Assembly: GCA_003640385.1 (NCBI GenBank)
Contig: RCAB01000316.1
Location: 1 to 64,000, forward strand
Source: Setaria digitata
Taxonomy: Eukaryota; Nematoda; Chromadorea; Rhabditida; Setariidae
Length of the DNA stretch: 64,000 nt
Direction: 5' to 3'
The stretch's first letter is position 1; each line of letters opens with the position of its first letter. Position numbers and translations under genes: made by a program. The notes beneath the pieces were generated by a model. That model made no database searches and was not told the origin of the DNA. It worked only from the letters and a program-made list of their open reading frames with translations. This document shows positions 1 through 20,747 of the stretch, piece after piece.

Positions 1-2267
1 TCTTGATGTTTTAATTCATACTTAAGGATAAGGATAGCAGCTGTATGAGAAATACGACTTTTTCTTTTCCCATCGCTGCCAGGATTTTGATCGTGCGGTA
101 TAAGGAATACCTTCGAGAGGTTAAAATTAGAAGCAAGTAGGTAAAGAAAATAAACTGTCACGCTTCTGCCTGGTGTGAAATTGAATTTCAGTAATGCCAA
201 TATTTAAAAAAAAAAAAAAGAGAAAAATTACGCTTAGTTGTGATAAAAACGTAGCAGGGTCCCTGCCGCCTGTGCAGTGAAATAGCAGTATCTGAAATGG
301 ATCACATTTCCATGACCTACTGGTCCTTTTTTTTTCCTCCGAGAACCATTTCATGCAGCACTGAAATAAAATTCTTTCTGAAAATGATTCTTTCCTGTGA
401 ATAAAAATCAACAATGAACGCTTCAAGCACTAATTTCCTCAAGCTAACATAAGAAACGCCACTGAATATAAATTTATGAACCTCGAAAGGCTGCTGAACT
501 GAATACAACAAAATGCAAAGAAACCAACTTCCAAACTTTTAGGTGTATGTGCCCCATCCAAATAATATGTCACTGCTCCGCGTTTGATTATCTGACATCT
601 ACCCGGCCAGTGACAAAAATGAATACCATCCACAAATTCCTGCGGCACAACTATACCAGGTAAAATTTCTGAATTTGATCCTGACAAATAATTCCCTGTG
701 TGCTTGAACAAACTGGCTAAAAATTATTATAGTTGAATACAACAAAATGCAAAGAAACCAACTTCCAAACTTTACGCTTAGTTGTGACATCTACCCGGCC
801 AGTGACAAAAATGAATACCATCCACAAGTTGACACCAGGCGTAGAGAATGTTACTGAATATGAACTGATAGCTCCGAGAGTTTACCATTTTGAGATGTCT
901 AACTCCATTACACATGAATTTCAAAAATTGGATTAAACAAAGCTTAGATTTTCAGTGACTCGTGGTGGACCTAGAGGTTACTCACATTTCAGATGTCCGA
1001 CTTACTAAATTTGTGAACTTTTTGTAACCACAGTTTAACCAGTTGAATTGCAAGTGATATGTTCAACTGCTGATGAATACCGGGTATACCGATTTGAACC
1101 CTACTAAGTGGCCATTTGTATGCATTGAATGGTGGAGCTATATATATAGTACACTGAAAAATATTCCAATTACTTTATTTCTTTTTATCACTAATCTGGA
1201 GACAATATTTAAAAAAATGCTTTTTTTTTTCACTTGCAAAGTCATTTTTTTCAATCCTGATTAAGAAAATCAGCATTGAAAAAGCGACTGCTGCATCAAA
1301 ACCTCCGATGTAAATATTTTCTTAAAATTGATTTTTAATTCTGAATTTTAAAACAAACATTTTTAAGCGCTGATCGTTCTCTGAACACTTGCATTGCTGC
1401 GCTGGTCTGTTCAGAAACAACAGCAATACCACCATTTTTGAAAATACCTGCTTTTTGCCAGGCAATTGACTCAATTGTTGAACCAAGAATTGCTGTGTGG
1501 TCGTAATCCAAAGTCGTTATACCGCACACTACAGGATTTCTGCAATGCTGATGTAGTTTTTTCTAGAACAATTTAAAGCCAAATAATTCCTTTTTTCTAT
1601 CTTCAAATTCCTATATAATGCCAGAGAACCTGTTTTTTAGTGCAGATTATGTTAGTATCGAAATTACAGTCGACACAGATATTGTTGAGCTTATAGAAGA
1701 ATGGTGATAATGTATCAGTTGGGAGTAGAACTTACTGAATAATATTGGTGCAATCATGCTCACCACCAATACCAACTTCTATAATTGCAACATCAACTTT
1801 TTCTTCGATAAAAACGTGGAATGCCATTACTGTGAGGAATTTGAAATATGAAGGCATTGTTGTAGGATCGTCTGACTCCTGAAGAAAAAAATTTAACAGA
1901 AGTTCAAGGAAATCAGACCAAAACTAAAGAATAATCATAAATCACTTAAATCCGGGAATAAAAATCATATTTTTATTCCCGGATTTAAGAGACTTGTAAT
2001 TGTGCAGTGCGGAAGTATTTGCATGAATCAACTAGCCAGCAAGTAGCATCTTAAATATGAGCGATCATATTACTAAAAACTGTTCAAAACAGATGACCAG
2101 AAGTATTAAAATAGGCAGGCAATTACATTACATCAATAGTGAGAACAACCCTACGGATGACCTCAAAACACAAGGTATTCACTCGTGGGCATTGTTATGT
2201 TCATTAATCAAAGTTAATGTAATACTTGAGGAATGCCAAAGAAATAAATGAGTACATTCCAATGTAG

Positions 2268-2308
<41 letters not shown>

Positions 2309-4197
2309 ACACGTACCTTGACAGCTTTCTCCAAAGAACTATAAATGTATTGAAAATATTTGACAAAATCTTCCTCCAACAACGGAAGACCATTGATTCT
2401 AATGCGTTCACGAACATGAACAAGATGTGGAGAACTGCAAAAGGAACAAAACTGAATGTATAAAACTGGAATTCGAACCTGAGACTACATCAAGCATAAC
2501 AGCTAGTAACTATTCGACATAACTATGTCTATTTATCTTTTACGCATAACGAATCTTTTTCATATGCGAGCAGGCCGTACTATTAGTGTTCTATGCAAAG
2601 TTAAGCTTATAAAAGGCACTCGTGCTAGTTATTTTAAGTCCCATTTCATTGCACAGACTGTTGGCAAGTTGGTTCCTTGAAATTTTCCATATGTTTTATA
2701 ATCTATCAAAATCAGCTTACGCTTCTTATTAAGTATAAAATAAAAGCAAAATCAAAGCAGTAGAGTAGACTGTTTAAATCTTCTTGATACTTGGAAATTC
2801 TTTCTTGAAAGTCATGGCTGTGGCAAATCAGTAGTCATTTATAACCGTTCTCACTGATGAGTCTTGGAAGTTTAGTCTGCAACTACCAGGAAAGGAAAAA
2901 ATGACAAAAAAACCAGTTAATGCTCTCTGAGTTATGCCCGCTGTAGCATATGTCCTGTGATGGGAACCATGTTGATGTATTTAGCAGCATAATGTAAATA
3001 AAATTAAGCATCTTTTTTTTTTAATAATTCACCTATAGAAACCAGTTTTGAACCCAAGATGACGTAAAATTGATTCAGTAAATGCACAGGTCGAGCCTTT
3101 GCCTTTTGTCCCGCTGACATGTATCACATTCAACTTGTCAATTTCTTCAAGCTAAAAATTCAGATATTATCTTCTAAATCTGCGGTATTTTTCTAGAGGA
3201 AGTTCGCAAAAAAAAAAAAAACTTTTCTTACAGTTAACTATAAAGTGTCAGTAGTTTTTAGATGAAATATCATTAGAAACAAAGAGCAATGGTGTTAAAC
3301 AGATATAAGGGAATGTAAGAGGCTTTTTCAATTCCGGAACTGCTAGGAATCCTCGACAATCCAATCCAAAATCTTGCAGTTAAAAGAGCGCAAGAATATC
3401 CTTCGACCACAACTTCATAATATCACTCCATTATCATCTCAGTTCAATATTCAGTCAAATGAAAAATCAATGATCTTTACTGCTTGATTAGCTGCACCAA
3501 CACATATTCTTCAAGGTCGAAATCCGTAATTTTACCTTAATATTGCATTTTTCGAGGCACCATTTTGTTGCGACAAGATTTACACTTGGCAGTTGGTCAC
3601 GCTCCTTTAGTGACTTTCGAACTGCCACTGCATTGCTTTGTAAACCGTTCAAACGAGATACTGCTTCCTGTAATTAAGAAACAAACGGAAAACAGAAAGT
3701 TGCACTTACCATATTTCTTGAATTTTTAATTTTTTAAACTTGAAAGGGGGTTCTAATTTCTTGAAGTTATGAAAAATATGAGATAAGAATGATAAGAAAA
3801 ACTTATCTAAGTTAAATAACTGGCTTTTTTTTTTTTTTGAGGTGAGAAAGTTATCATTTCCATCCCAGTTAGCGAATATGAGTAGGTGATTGAAGAATAT
3901 TAAGATTTAATGAAAGATCTCTTTAATTATTAGAGTAAAATTAAAACTGAAACTTGTGAAGCAGAGGAGAACTGTCTGATTGTTCAACAATACAACCCTG
4001 TTATTCCGGTAGCAGATAGCATGGTTACCAGACTGAATTCAAATATCTTCTGTTAATGTGAAAAGAGGAAAAGGACGAACCTGATAGGAAGTGAGCATTT
4101 TTGAAACAGATTCTGCCGCCACACGACACGATGACTGCCAAAGAGTTGTTGCTGGACATGGACAGAGGATGCGAGTCTTCCCAGCCCAGAACAGCAT
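1..4197 (-). CDS. FPGS: folylpolyglutamate synthase, C-terminus unresolved at window edge
   Basis: Adds glutamates to folates so that they are kept in cytosol and mitochondria. Phase-consistent exons (minus): 4197-4081, 3667-3536, 3151-3033, 2434-2317, 1878-1736, 1539-1359, 1153-1006, 668-529, 360-232. In order I see a possible N-terminal mitochondrial leader (Arg/Ser/Cys-rich, first 30 residues), the ATP-binding loop GTKGKGST (about 97-104), [30 protein letters not shown], the GIHQQLN folate/ligase motif (about 297) and WPGR...YLDGAHT (about 340-361), then [11 protein letters not shown]. All match the Mur-ligase-like FPGS family. The start at 4197 is the first in-frame ATG; frames further up lack one. 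The last exon is uncertain: a stretch around 110-1 reads [14 protein letters not shown] and resembles the FPGS tail, but I could not fix its acceptor. The intron between exons 7 and 8 contains copied exon pieces (see findings). Confidence 0.9.
733..830. repeat. mosaic copy of FPGS exon fragments inside an FPGS intron
   Basis: Three pieces joined in tandem repeat neighbouring sequence. About 735-772 matches 501-538 (end of exon 8 and its donor). About 772-787 matches 230-244 (end of exon 9). About 785-828 matches 592-637 (exon 8 region coding [10 protein letters not shown]). Read on the minus strand it would give a stop shortly after the copied HWPGRC, so it is not a functional alternative exon. 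It could be a local duplication or an assembly error. Confidence 0.8.
1944..1989. repeat. perfect 20-bp inverted repeat (hairpin)
   Basis: The left arm 1944-1963 begins CTTAAATCCGGG and the right arm 1970-1989 is its exact reverse complement, with a six-base loop. It lies in the FPGS intron between exons 4 and 5. It could be a small foldback element or a structured RNA; nothing distinguishes these here. Confidence 0.85.
2271..2306. repeat. (AT)18 microsatellite
   Basis: An uninterrupted AT dinucleotide run directly inside the donor side of the FPGS intron following exon 4 (exon ends 2317). Confidence 0.95.
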
Positions 4198-5781
4198 CGA
4201 GGAACTGCACTGATCTCTGCAGCCAATGCAGTTACTATGGCCCTTCTTGCCTTCATTTGTTTCTACCAATCCCCGCTTACGGCCCAATTAACTTAGACTG
4301 GGAAGTTCTTAGGAAGCACCAGAAGTGGTCATATCAAGTAGAGGGGGAAGTTCGGTTATCATGTTTCGGCAAATGTATATCCAAACTGCTCCCATTAGTA
4401 ATTAGTGATAACGGAGGCATATAATATTTTTAAGGCAACTTTCAGAAACATCACCTTTCTGCCTAGAAATAAAAGAACGGTGATAGAATGGAGAAGTCTC
4501 TAAAGCCTCAAATTACTAAATTGACTTGTAGGTTCGAACGAGACGAAATCACTGATTGTCTGATACAGTGGAGCGAGGCACCAAAACCCACCATTTCATA
4601 AAAATAGTGGAAGTTACCGTGAACAACGGACCTTTTCATTCATTTTAAACATCTTGATGAAAACTCACTCATTTTCTACAAATAAAATACAAATCTACCC
4701 GTACCGAGCAAATATTTTTCTTTTCTAAAATAAGAAGTAGCAATAATTACATTTTTGAAAAGGTTCCTCATATAATTTTTATTGAAATCAGTGAAATCAA
4801 CGATATTACTAGAGCGTAATTATTTAAATAACGCGACATAATCGGTTGATGCGTTTACAACCTAAGCAAATAAATTAAATACACCGGATTTTAGTACAAG
4901 AGCTGTTTAACCAGAGGAATTAATGACGGAATCAACTACAACCGCTTGTTGAGCATCATCAGATGCTCCAGTCATTTAGCCAGAAGGCCCACTTCCCTCA
5001 GTATACTATCATGATCTCTTTTCTCATATATAATCAACTAAAATAAAAAGTATAAGAATTTTTCTTATACTTTTTATCTGATGGCAAAAAAACACCTCAA
5101 TCATCTTCACAACAAGTATTATTTGATCAAATGTACCTGTAAAAATTTCAGTGTAATGTTTCTCAAGACTTATTCTTGTCTTACCGGCAATTAATTTTCC
5201 CAACAATCATTACATTTTGAACATTAAACCAAGACAATCCAACTCATTTACTCATTTACATTAGTACCACTTACTTACTGATCTAGTTGCAATGCACTCC
5301 AGGCACTAAGCATACATTTAAAAAACAAATTTTCCCTTTATCCACATGTCTAAAGCAAAGCAAATAATTCTCAAAAATTTATCGTTTCATTTTAAATGTT
5401 TCTTAACATTTATCTAAAAGTAAAATATAGTTCTAGCAACTCTTAACAGTATCAGAAAGTCATGATCATTCCAAAATTTTCCCATCACCTGTAATATTTG
5501 TTTGCCTAAATAAATATTTGACGGTTACCTTTGTTTGGAAAAATAAAATAGAAAAAACAATCATCATTTAAAAAATAAAATACTCATCATTTTAAGCAAA
5601 GGATATTCACAAACAACATTAAACGCATGAGATCACAATTGCACTTGTTTATTGGATGAGTATTCAATGTTCTAATCAGGCACAAAGTTCCTTTTACCAT
5701 TCAGAACTTCTTTCACTGCTGAACAGTTTTGTTTTTAATGACCAAAGAGAAAGAAGAAACGTACACCGAAATGAAACTTTT
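4198..5781. other. intergenic, FPGS to POLD3
   Basis: AT-rich with no exon-like stretch that I could connect. Short ORFs near 4101-4424 on the plus strand are the antisense shadow of FPGS exon 1. A perfect hairpin sits at 5043-5077. Confidence 0.6.
5043..5077. repeat. perfect 16-bp inverted repeat, 3-base loop
   Basis: Left arm ATAAAAAGTATAAGAA at 5043-5058 and its reverse complement at 5062-5077, between the FPGS start and the POLD3 end. Both genes are on the minus strand, so it lies about 705 bases downstream of the POLD3 stop. It may be a transcript-end structure or a foldback remnant. Confidence 0.85.
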
Positions 5782-8700
5782 TCACTTTTTCAAAAAAAAT
5801 GAACTAATTTTTGCTTGTCCTTGTGGAATTCTAGCATTTTTCTGCTTTTTATTATCCAGAAGCTTAGTATTTAGTGTTTTTCCACGTATTTCAGTAGGTG
5901 CATCGGTTGGCTGTGGCTCGATTTCAACTTCTTTCAACACTTGCTTTGTAACTGAAATAGGAAATGGTAATTGTAATTTTTGATTACATAAGCAATTTCA
6001 TAACTACAAACTTATACAAACGTATTGTTACAATCAACATAGTTATCCTACACCGAAACTTCTAGAAAGATTACCCATGAAACCATCAGAGTCTAGAAAA
6101 GTTTCAGCGACATACTCCTTTCGTGTCATTCTTTTCTGGCCTTCTTGACTATTTCCATTTCTCGAACCATCACTCCCTGCTATAATGAGTACTATTAATT
6201 AATTGCCAAATATTTCCCAATGTATTTATTCAGTGTTTACTTGACAAAAATTCATCATATACTGTCACAGCTTCAGAGTGTCAATTTTACTCTGCTCCTG
6301 TCACAATATCATTTATGGAGTAGACTGATGAAGTAAAAGGTAGAAAATTATTGTTTCCCGAAAAAGGTTATGAAAACTCTATAATCCAAAAGATAATTGA
6401 CAAAGCTGAAGCAATTTTTCCGGATTTTCTCTCTCTTTTGTAGCTTCGATCTTTTTGGTTTCGTTACAGCAGTCCATCTTCCCATCTTTTTCATCCATCT
6501 TTTCCGGATTGGAATCTTCATCAGAAAATAAATCATCTTCTGCTAAAAAAGCTATCTGCTTAATATGATAAAAACACCTACACTACAAATTTTTATCTCA
6601 TAAATGATAAATAATGCTGGCATATTTTTAGACATAGAAATTTTTGGAACGCTCTAAAACTTTAATCCGTGGGCTCAGTTGCGTCTTAAATCATCCAATT
6701 TCATAAAAATAATAAGTGTCGTTTTTTTTTTTGGAAAAAATTCCACAATTATCGTCCACAAAATAAAACTTTAATATGTACTTAAGAATGTATTCTTTGC
6801 GGGCAAAGTGACATTTTTCTTCCTTGAACTTGTCATTTTGTCACTTCTTGATTTCGTCACAACATTTCTTTCACCAGTAATCTCCTGACTCTTAACTTCC
6901 TCTTTCATATAGGGCACTGTACTGGCAATTATGATACGCTCTCCCCGATGCCTGCAAATTTTAAACGTGATAAAGCATCTCTCGCAGCCTTAATTCTTAT
7001 CACCTTTATAAAGAAGAAATAAATATATAAAGTAAAATTTAATAAAAATTCTTACTTTATGGCGTTGCCCGACATTGTATCAGCTTTTAGACCAATTTCA
7101 TTTTGTCCCTTTTGTGAAACGTTATTCAGTAAAGGCTTAAAATGTTTAAGAAAGGTAAGAAATGATAAAAGATTTTCAAATGCTCTAACAAATAATTATG
7201 ATCTGGATTTTTTTTATCTTGGTAAAAGTCAGCTCAATTTTACTTTGATAAGAAATATCCAACACATAAGAACTGTTATTCTGAACAGCAATGTTGATTC
7301 TCTTATCGTTTATTTCTAACTGATCAAAAAAAAGGCCACGCAAAACTTGAAACTATGATATGAATATTTAATCCTAGCAAAATTTCTACTCGACATATTT
7401 TAAATGTTTCTACTCTTTAACCAACTAATATCGACTAATTAATGGATCCTGGAATATCTAATATGATGCAGAAAGCAAGTTTGGCCGATTTCTCTTATCA
7501 CATATTCTGATCCCTTAGAAGTCATCACTTCCGAGTGATCAACACAATTTAAATTTAACAACACATTTTTAATGTCGACTTCTTTAAACGTTTTATAATC
7601 TTGGCATGGAAAAGAATTTTTGAGTAAACAGAAAAGTAAACTGAAACTATGCCATATTGATTACAGTAAGTGACATTACTCATAATTAGAATGAAAACTG
7701 CTAAAAGAAGAAATACAATTTACCACTTCTTGTTTACTTTGTGTCGCTGCTCCCACAAATGAAGCAATATCCCTTTTTTTTTTAGCCGCTGATTCTGCCT
7801 TTGATGCAACAAATACCCCTTCCTGAAATAACTCATTTAAATACATTGGTTTTCTTATGTGAATGTAAAAGATCAATAATGATATGAGAAGAGAAATGCA
7901 AAAAATTTAAAAGCTTTGAATGTTAAAACAATGATGAAAAAGACCATAATTTCAAGAATTACATTTATAAAAATGATCCTTAAAATAGTTAGCATTAGTT
8001 GCTAATAATAGCTCAAACAAGAACTTCACTGAAAGATTCATAAAATTAGAGCCAAGATCTATCCCTAAGTTTAATTTTCCATAAGTTTTGACTACTATTT
8101 CCTTAAAATTCAGTGCCAATTAGTATTTAACATATAAAACAACTAAATATTACTTGTTTTCAAAAGGAGAGTATTTTTTTTATACATAATAAATTGAATT
8201 TAACATTAGTTATAGAAGGCATTGCTCTAATAAAAATGATAACTAGGTATTAGAAATTGGAATTCAAGCATTAAAAAAATGAACTAAATTTTCAGCCATC
8301 GAAGAAGTGCCATAATGTTCCAACATCTCTTTCCTTTTTTTTCCTGCCTCAGGATACGATAACCAACTTCGTTTAGAATCAGTCAGCAGATATTCTGCAT
8401 CTTCCAAATTATCCACGGAATATAAGAGACACAGACTCTACAAACATTCATACCTAAGTATAGGAAAAACAATACTTTTTCCCTTTCTATTCAGTAATTC
8501 ATTAATAATTTGAAAATCCAAAACCTTAATAACCATAAAAACATAAGATCAAACTTCAGAAAATAGATTTAAAGAATAGCAAATTAGAAAAAAGAAATAG
8601 ATAGAATAATAGGAAAATGTTCCATTTCCCTTCCAAAATGAATTATTCAGATAAGTTTAAATACCAAAAGGCAAAACGCAAAATACATTTTTCAGCACTA

Positions 8701-9480
8701 ATGACAACATTTACTAATAGAAAAGTTCCAGTTTTTGCGAAGACATGATTTTATTCTGATTCTCAAAACTGAAAAATCTAATATCGTTGTTCAATGCTAT
8801 CCTTCCTTAATTAGAAGCGGTTGATCATCCAGTCTTGCTGCTGTTAAGTAATCGATCTTGGGTCTGTATGAGAATAAAATAATAATGACCTTGATCGGTT
8901 TTGTATGTAAGCAGTAAATCTCGCATGTTTCCACTTTACTATAAAATCGTCGAACCTCTTCTAAATCACAATCACGAACCAACTGAGTACACCATTTGCG
9001 AATGAGTTTTGTATCACTGCTGCTACTAGTAAGACTGAATACTTTGCGCTCACCGCTGAGAACATATACTGCATGTAATTCCGTTCGATCTCGATTTTGT
9101 TTTAGAAATTCTGCGAGCTCACTGGAAAAAACATTAGTCTCATGATAATTCATATATACAGCCAAACAGACCATTTCATTACTAACAGCGAAGTGGAAAT
9201 GAAGGAATTAAATATTAATTATAATCACAGGAAAATGCATAAAGTAAAGCAAAGTGAAATAAAATTGTATTTAAAGGACACTTAAATAAACTTGTAGTAA
9301 TCTTGAATTAGAACAACTTTAAGAGTACTTTACACCACACTTTCTGCTACGGGAAACAAAAAGATACCGTTTAGCATCATCGATTGGTAAATCACTATGT
9401 CTACTCAGATACTGCACCGTAACAACTTGCTCAAGATCGAACAACGAAGTTTCCAGTATCCGGCGCCTGTCCAGGACCAT
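5782..9480 (-). CDS. POLD3: DNA polymerase delta subunit 3 (p66/Cdc27 type)
   Basis: Accessory subunit linking the replicative polymerase delta to PCNA in the nucleus. Nine exons on the minus strand join in phase: 9480-9368, 9121-8890, 8437-8285, 7822-7724, 7135-7056, 6951-6782, 6542-6402, 6176-6075, 5951-5782 (1260 nt, 419 residues, close to the human protein length). The N-terminal region has LHAVYVLSG, matching the winged-helix/B-subunit-binding part of POLD3. The middle is charged and low in complexity (ASKAESAAKKKRD; EDDLFSDEDSNPEK). RMTRKEYVAETFLDSDGF matches the conserved KSKTYVDGEG region. The extreme C-terminus is QAKISSFF plus LKK, a textbook PCNA-interacting box (QxxIxxFF), at about 409-416. 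The ATG at 9480 gives MVLDRRRILETSLFDLE and is preceded by a TTGCAG, possibly a trans-splice site. Confidence 0.9.
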
Positions 9481-10608
9481 AGATGATCTTTACTGCAATT
9501 GCTTGGTTGAATTAGTAAATACCCATTCCTTGTCAACACGAAACAAAATCTAATCACTGGGGTTCCTCATTTTCTCACTAAACATTAAAATATCCCTCCT
9601 CCGTTCCTTTTTCTGCAAACAAACGTAAATACGCAAGCTGTATGGGCTATATATTTGGATTAATGAAAAAATAACTACAGCTTGAAACAAATTTTATCAG
9701 TAAATCACCCATTAGAAAGACAACCAAATAAATCAACATGTTTTGCAACCGGAGAGTTTATTCACCCTTATGGCACAGAAACTACCTTTCTATCCAATAG
9801 AAATCATTAAATAAGTCCATTTTCTACAGAAAAAAATGATCAAATACATTAGCCGCAAAATGGAGTAGTTAAAAACAGTAAATAACAGTGCCAACAAAAA
9901 TTTACTAATTCAAGTCACAAAACAAAACAATATTGTGAGCAAATGAAGAAAGAGAATTATTATAGAATATATCAAATCTGACTGTTAACAACAGCAAGTT
10001 AGTTGCAGATGGACAAGTTGAAAAAAAAAAAGATAGATTTTACAACACGAGCATTATAAAACCTAGTCATAAAATTTGAATACTGGAAGCAAAGAGCAGC
10101 TGACACATTTCACTAAAATAAGCATAAAACAAATAAAAACAAATATAATAAAAATACCTGAAAGTGGAATTACATTCCAAAGGACGCAAAGAACGGAGGC
10201 TATTCTAGCAGGATTTCTTAACCAATTTGGATTAAAAATGCACAATGGGGACTTAAAAAGGGTTTTATAATTAATGAACTGGATTAGAGAATTGAAAATT
10301 TTTTTTTCTTCGAAAATAATTTTTGTTAATTTCTAAAGTCAGTTTGCTTACAGTACGGAAAATCTACAAAATTAACCGTTCAATGAATGAATGCATCAAT
10401 AATCTGATATTATAATGATATTAACTTGATAATTATTCCTTTTAGTATAATATATACTTCACTTAAAACTTACATTTTACTTGATAAACCGATACAACAT
10501 CTAACACACTTTACATTTTCAACAAAAAACTCACTTGATCTTCAATATGGCTTTTATTTCATTGCTACATCCTACTTTTTCTTTGGAAGGGAAAAGAAAC
10601 CTCTTGTG
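9481..10608. other. intergenic, POLD3 to PI4KB
   Basis: AT-rich, about 1.1 kb. The reading frames here are short and show no splice-consistent coding. The gap is too long to argue for a compact nematode-type operon although both genes face the same way. Confidence 0.6.
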
Positions 10609-18477
<7,869 letters not shown>

Positions 18478-20090
18478 TCCGGCTACAGATAACAGTAAAT
18501 ATCACAGTAATAGTGGTGAAAATGACAACAGGATAGAAGTGAAAGCCTAATAATCAATTTCTTATTTCAGCTACTACATTGCATTGTTAATCCGTGTCAA
18601 CGTAAGCTGGTACATTATTTTGTTATCGTACCTTTTACCGCATCTATAAAACACGATAGTTTTAATTATGGTGATCAAGCTAATGCGACATGCCTAATCA
18701 TTAATACGTTCTTCCATATAGGCAGAAAAGTTTCCCTATTCCTAAAATGCTATTTCTTCAAGTTTTACAAAAATATCCCAGAGATACGAAAGCAATGTGA
18801 TGATTGTTGGACTGAATGAAAAAATGCCAAACTAAACTTCATGTAACCCGCTCCTGGCACTATATTTATCCTGTATGAAGTTCAACTTCGAAGAATTAAC
18901 CGCTTAAATATTTTTCTTTACTTGGCCCATATCCCATCCGATCAATTCTTCTTTATTTGGATAAAACAACTGAAAATCGCTCTGTCAAGCATTGTTCCAG
19001 TTCGATTTGCTTGTCTTCAACTGAAACGTCTCACGAAGATTGGAGTAAGCAGAACTCTCTTTACTGACACTCCTGCCAAGAAACCTAACAGTGCGCACTT
19101 ACGTATCCCACGCCACATAAGAGCGCCCCACGCATTACCTAACAGCCCGTGAAATGTTGATGCTGTTACTTGAAAAATGTTGACTCTGCACATCAACGGG
19201 AATCATGGTGAGCAAAGTGAGGCTATGTAGCGGTGTTAGGTGAGGAGCCCATTTCTTCTTCTTCAGAGTTTATTCTTTTGTCATTAGAAACGAGCTTATT
19301 CACTGCTTCCTATTACTGCAGTGAATAGTAAGGTGCCACTCTAATTGCCCCATCATTGGCATCCCTGATGCTGATAGAAAAGGAATGGTAAAATCCATGT
19401 GCATTTCTGTACACTCATGCATTTAAAGGCAGATTCTCATCTGGTTATTGCTTGTTCCCCAATACATATATTAGGTGGCTATCAGCTTATAATCGGTGTG
19501 AAATTCATGAAAAAATAAGTAATTCTTCAGTAACAGAGATTAAGATTAATGCAACCACAAAACACACATTGCTCAGAGTAAGATCATGCAGTCATGTTTG
19601 GCACAGCTCCTGTCGCCAAGCGTATTTCAGTCTTTGAAGATATTATTGAAAATAACGATATTTTAAGGGAGCAGGCGGTCTTGTATTTAACATAATGTAA
19701 ATTTTACTAAAGGATGCAACGAAATTAGACATTTATTTACTGCTTGAAAATTGAGTACGTTTCTCAACCACAAATTGAGTAAAAATATGACTTATAAAAA
19801 GTCATATTATAACTAAATTATGATGCAACACTTTAACCGCTACAAATATGCCTATCTCGAGATGCATAATTCCATCGATACGCATTCTTACTTTAAACAT
19901 GCTTTGAGATACATAAAAGACGAGATAAGAAGGATATCCTGACAAGAGGCATGGAAAACAAAAATGCATTCTAACAAAGTACTCCGTAACTAGTTGGAAC
20001 TATCCAATCTCCAAAGAAAAATTCGGTCACTAAGTCGAGATACAACAATTCTCTTTACTTTTAAACAATTAACAAGAACAGAGCACAAAA
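18478..20090. other. intergenic, PI4KB to cytochrome b5
   Basis: No connected coding exons seen. A somewhat GC-richer segment at 18,900-19,260 holds a plus-strand 76-codon frame without recognisable motifs. A 9-10 bp hairpin (ATATGACTT / AAGTCATAT) lies near 19786-19808. Confidence 0.5.
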
Positions 20091-20747
20091 TCAAAAAATA
20101 GCTTTCATACCGCGGTAAAAGAGATATACGGCACCAGATATAGCTAAAGGGATTAGAAAATTACTCCATGTTGAACTGAATATAATATCTACCCATGGTA
20201 CAGCCTTTTTAGTGGCGACTTGTACAGCGGAAGAGTCTTTTTTATCTCCTGCAGCTTCTGCTATACTTGTATCGCATAAATAACCAATCAAATATTCTTT
20301 AGTCATTTCCACGGCATCCCGCGAATGGCCAATATCTTTGAAACTTTCTGTTGCATCCTGTCCAGCTTGCTCTAGCAATACTTCATCACCGCCTGGATGT
20401 TCTTGCAAAAATTTTGTCACATCATAAACCTAGGAAAGTCACATGGTAATTGCTAAAGTTGTGATACCTAATCAGAGAATACATTCAACACACTGTAAGC
20501 AGAAAAAAGAATCAAACACTGGAGGACTCTCTTGAAAACAGTAACAGAGCTAAACCAAAAAAATACCAAGTGATGCTGTATGAAGTTCTGCTTACTTCTG
20601 GAATTTCACTGAACCAATTACAAACTAAATTTAACAGTACGATAAACTAACGTTATTATCGATGATCAGCCATGTGGATGAGGCATCATTATGAGCAGCA
20701 ACTTCTGCAATTGTGTACTCTTTCAAATCTTTCTTTTCATCAGCCAT
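20091..20747 (-). CDS. CYB5: cytochrome b5, ER tail-anchored
   Basis: Small haem protein passing electrons to desaturases and other ER oxidases. Two exons, 20747-20652 and 20429-20091, join exactly at DNN/VYDVTKF, giving 144 residues. The haem ligands are visible: His43 in HPGG and His67 in [14 protein letters not shown] between them is the family signature. After a polar linker comes one C-terminal membrane segment (about 120-138, [18 protein letters not shown]) with a short basic tail, the usual tail anchor facing the cytosol. The start ATG is followed by [19 protein letters not shown], a normal b5 N-terminus. Length and architecture are typical of microsomal cytochrome b5. Confidence 0.95.

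Noticed and set aside
1006..1153. FPGS appearing to lack its central HQ motif, hence a pseudogene
   Set aside because: An exon without an internal start Met was found at 1153-1006 carrying GIHQQLN in the right phase, so the gene is intact there.
2430..2500. tRNA-like B box (GGTTCGAATTCC, minus strand)
   Set aside because: No A box or foldable cloverleaf surrounds it, and it lies beside an FPGS exon.
4101..4424. 107-codon plus-strand frame
   Set aside because: It lies antisense to FPGS exon 1 and its splice site, has no family resemblance and is explained as a shadow frame.
5729..5983. 84-codon plus-strand Phe/Ser-rich frame
   Set aside because: Antisense of the last POLD3 exon, which ends with the PIP box.
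8797..8889. POLD3 exon 2 extension KVIIILFSYRPKID with apparent 26-base intron
   Set aside because: The intron would be too short, and no donor follows the extension. Ending the exon at 8890 joins in phase to 8437.
18922..19152. 76-codon plus-strand frame ending in a Pro/His/Arg-rich tail
   Set aside because: No signal, motif or neighbouring exon supports it; its GC-richer composition alone is not enough.
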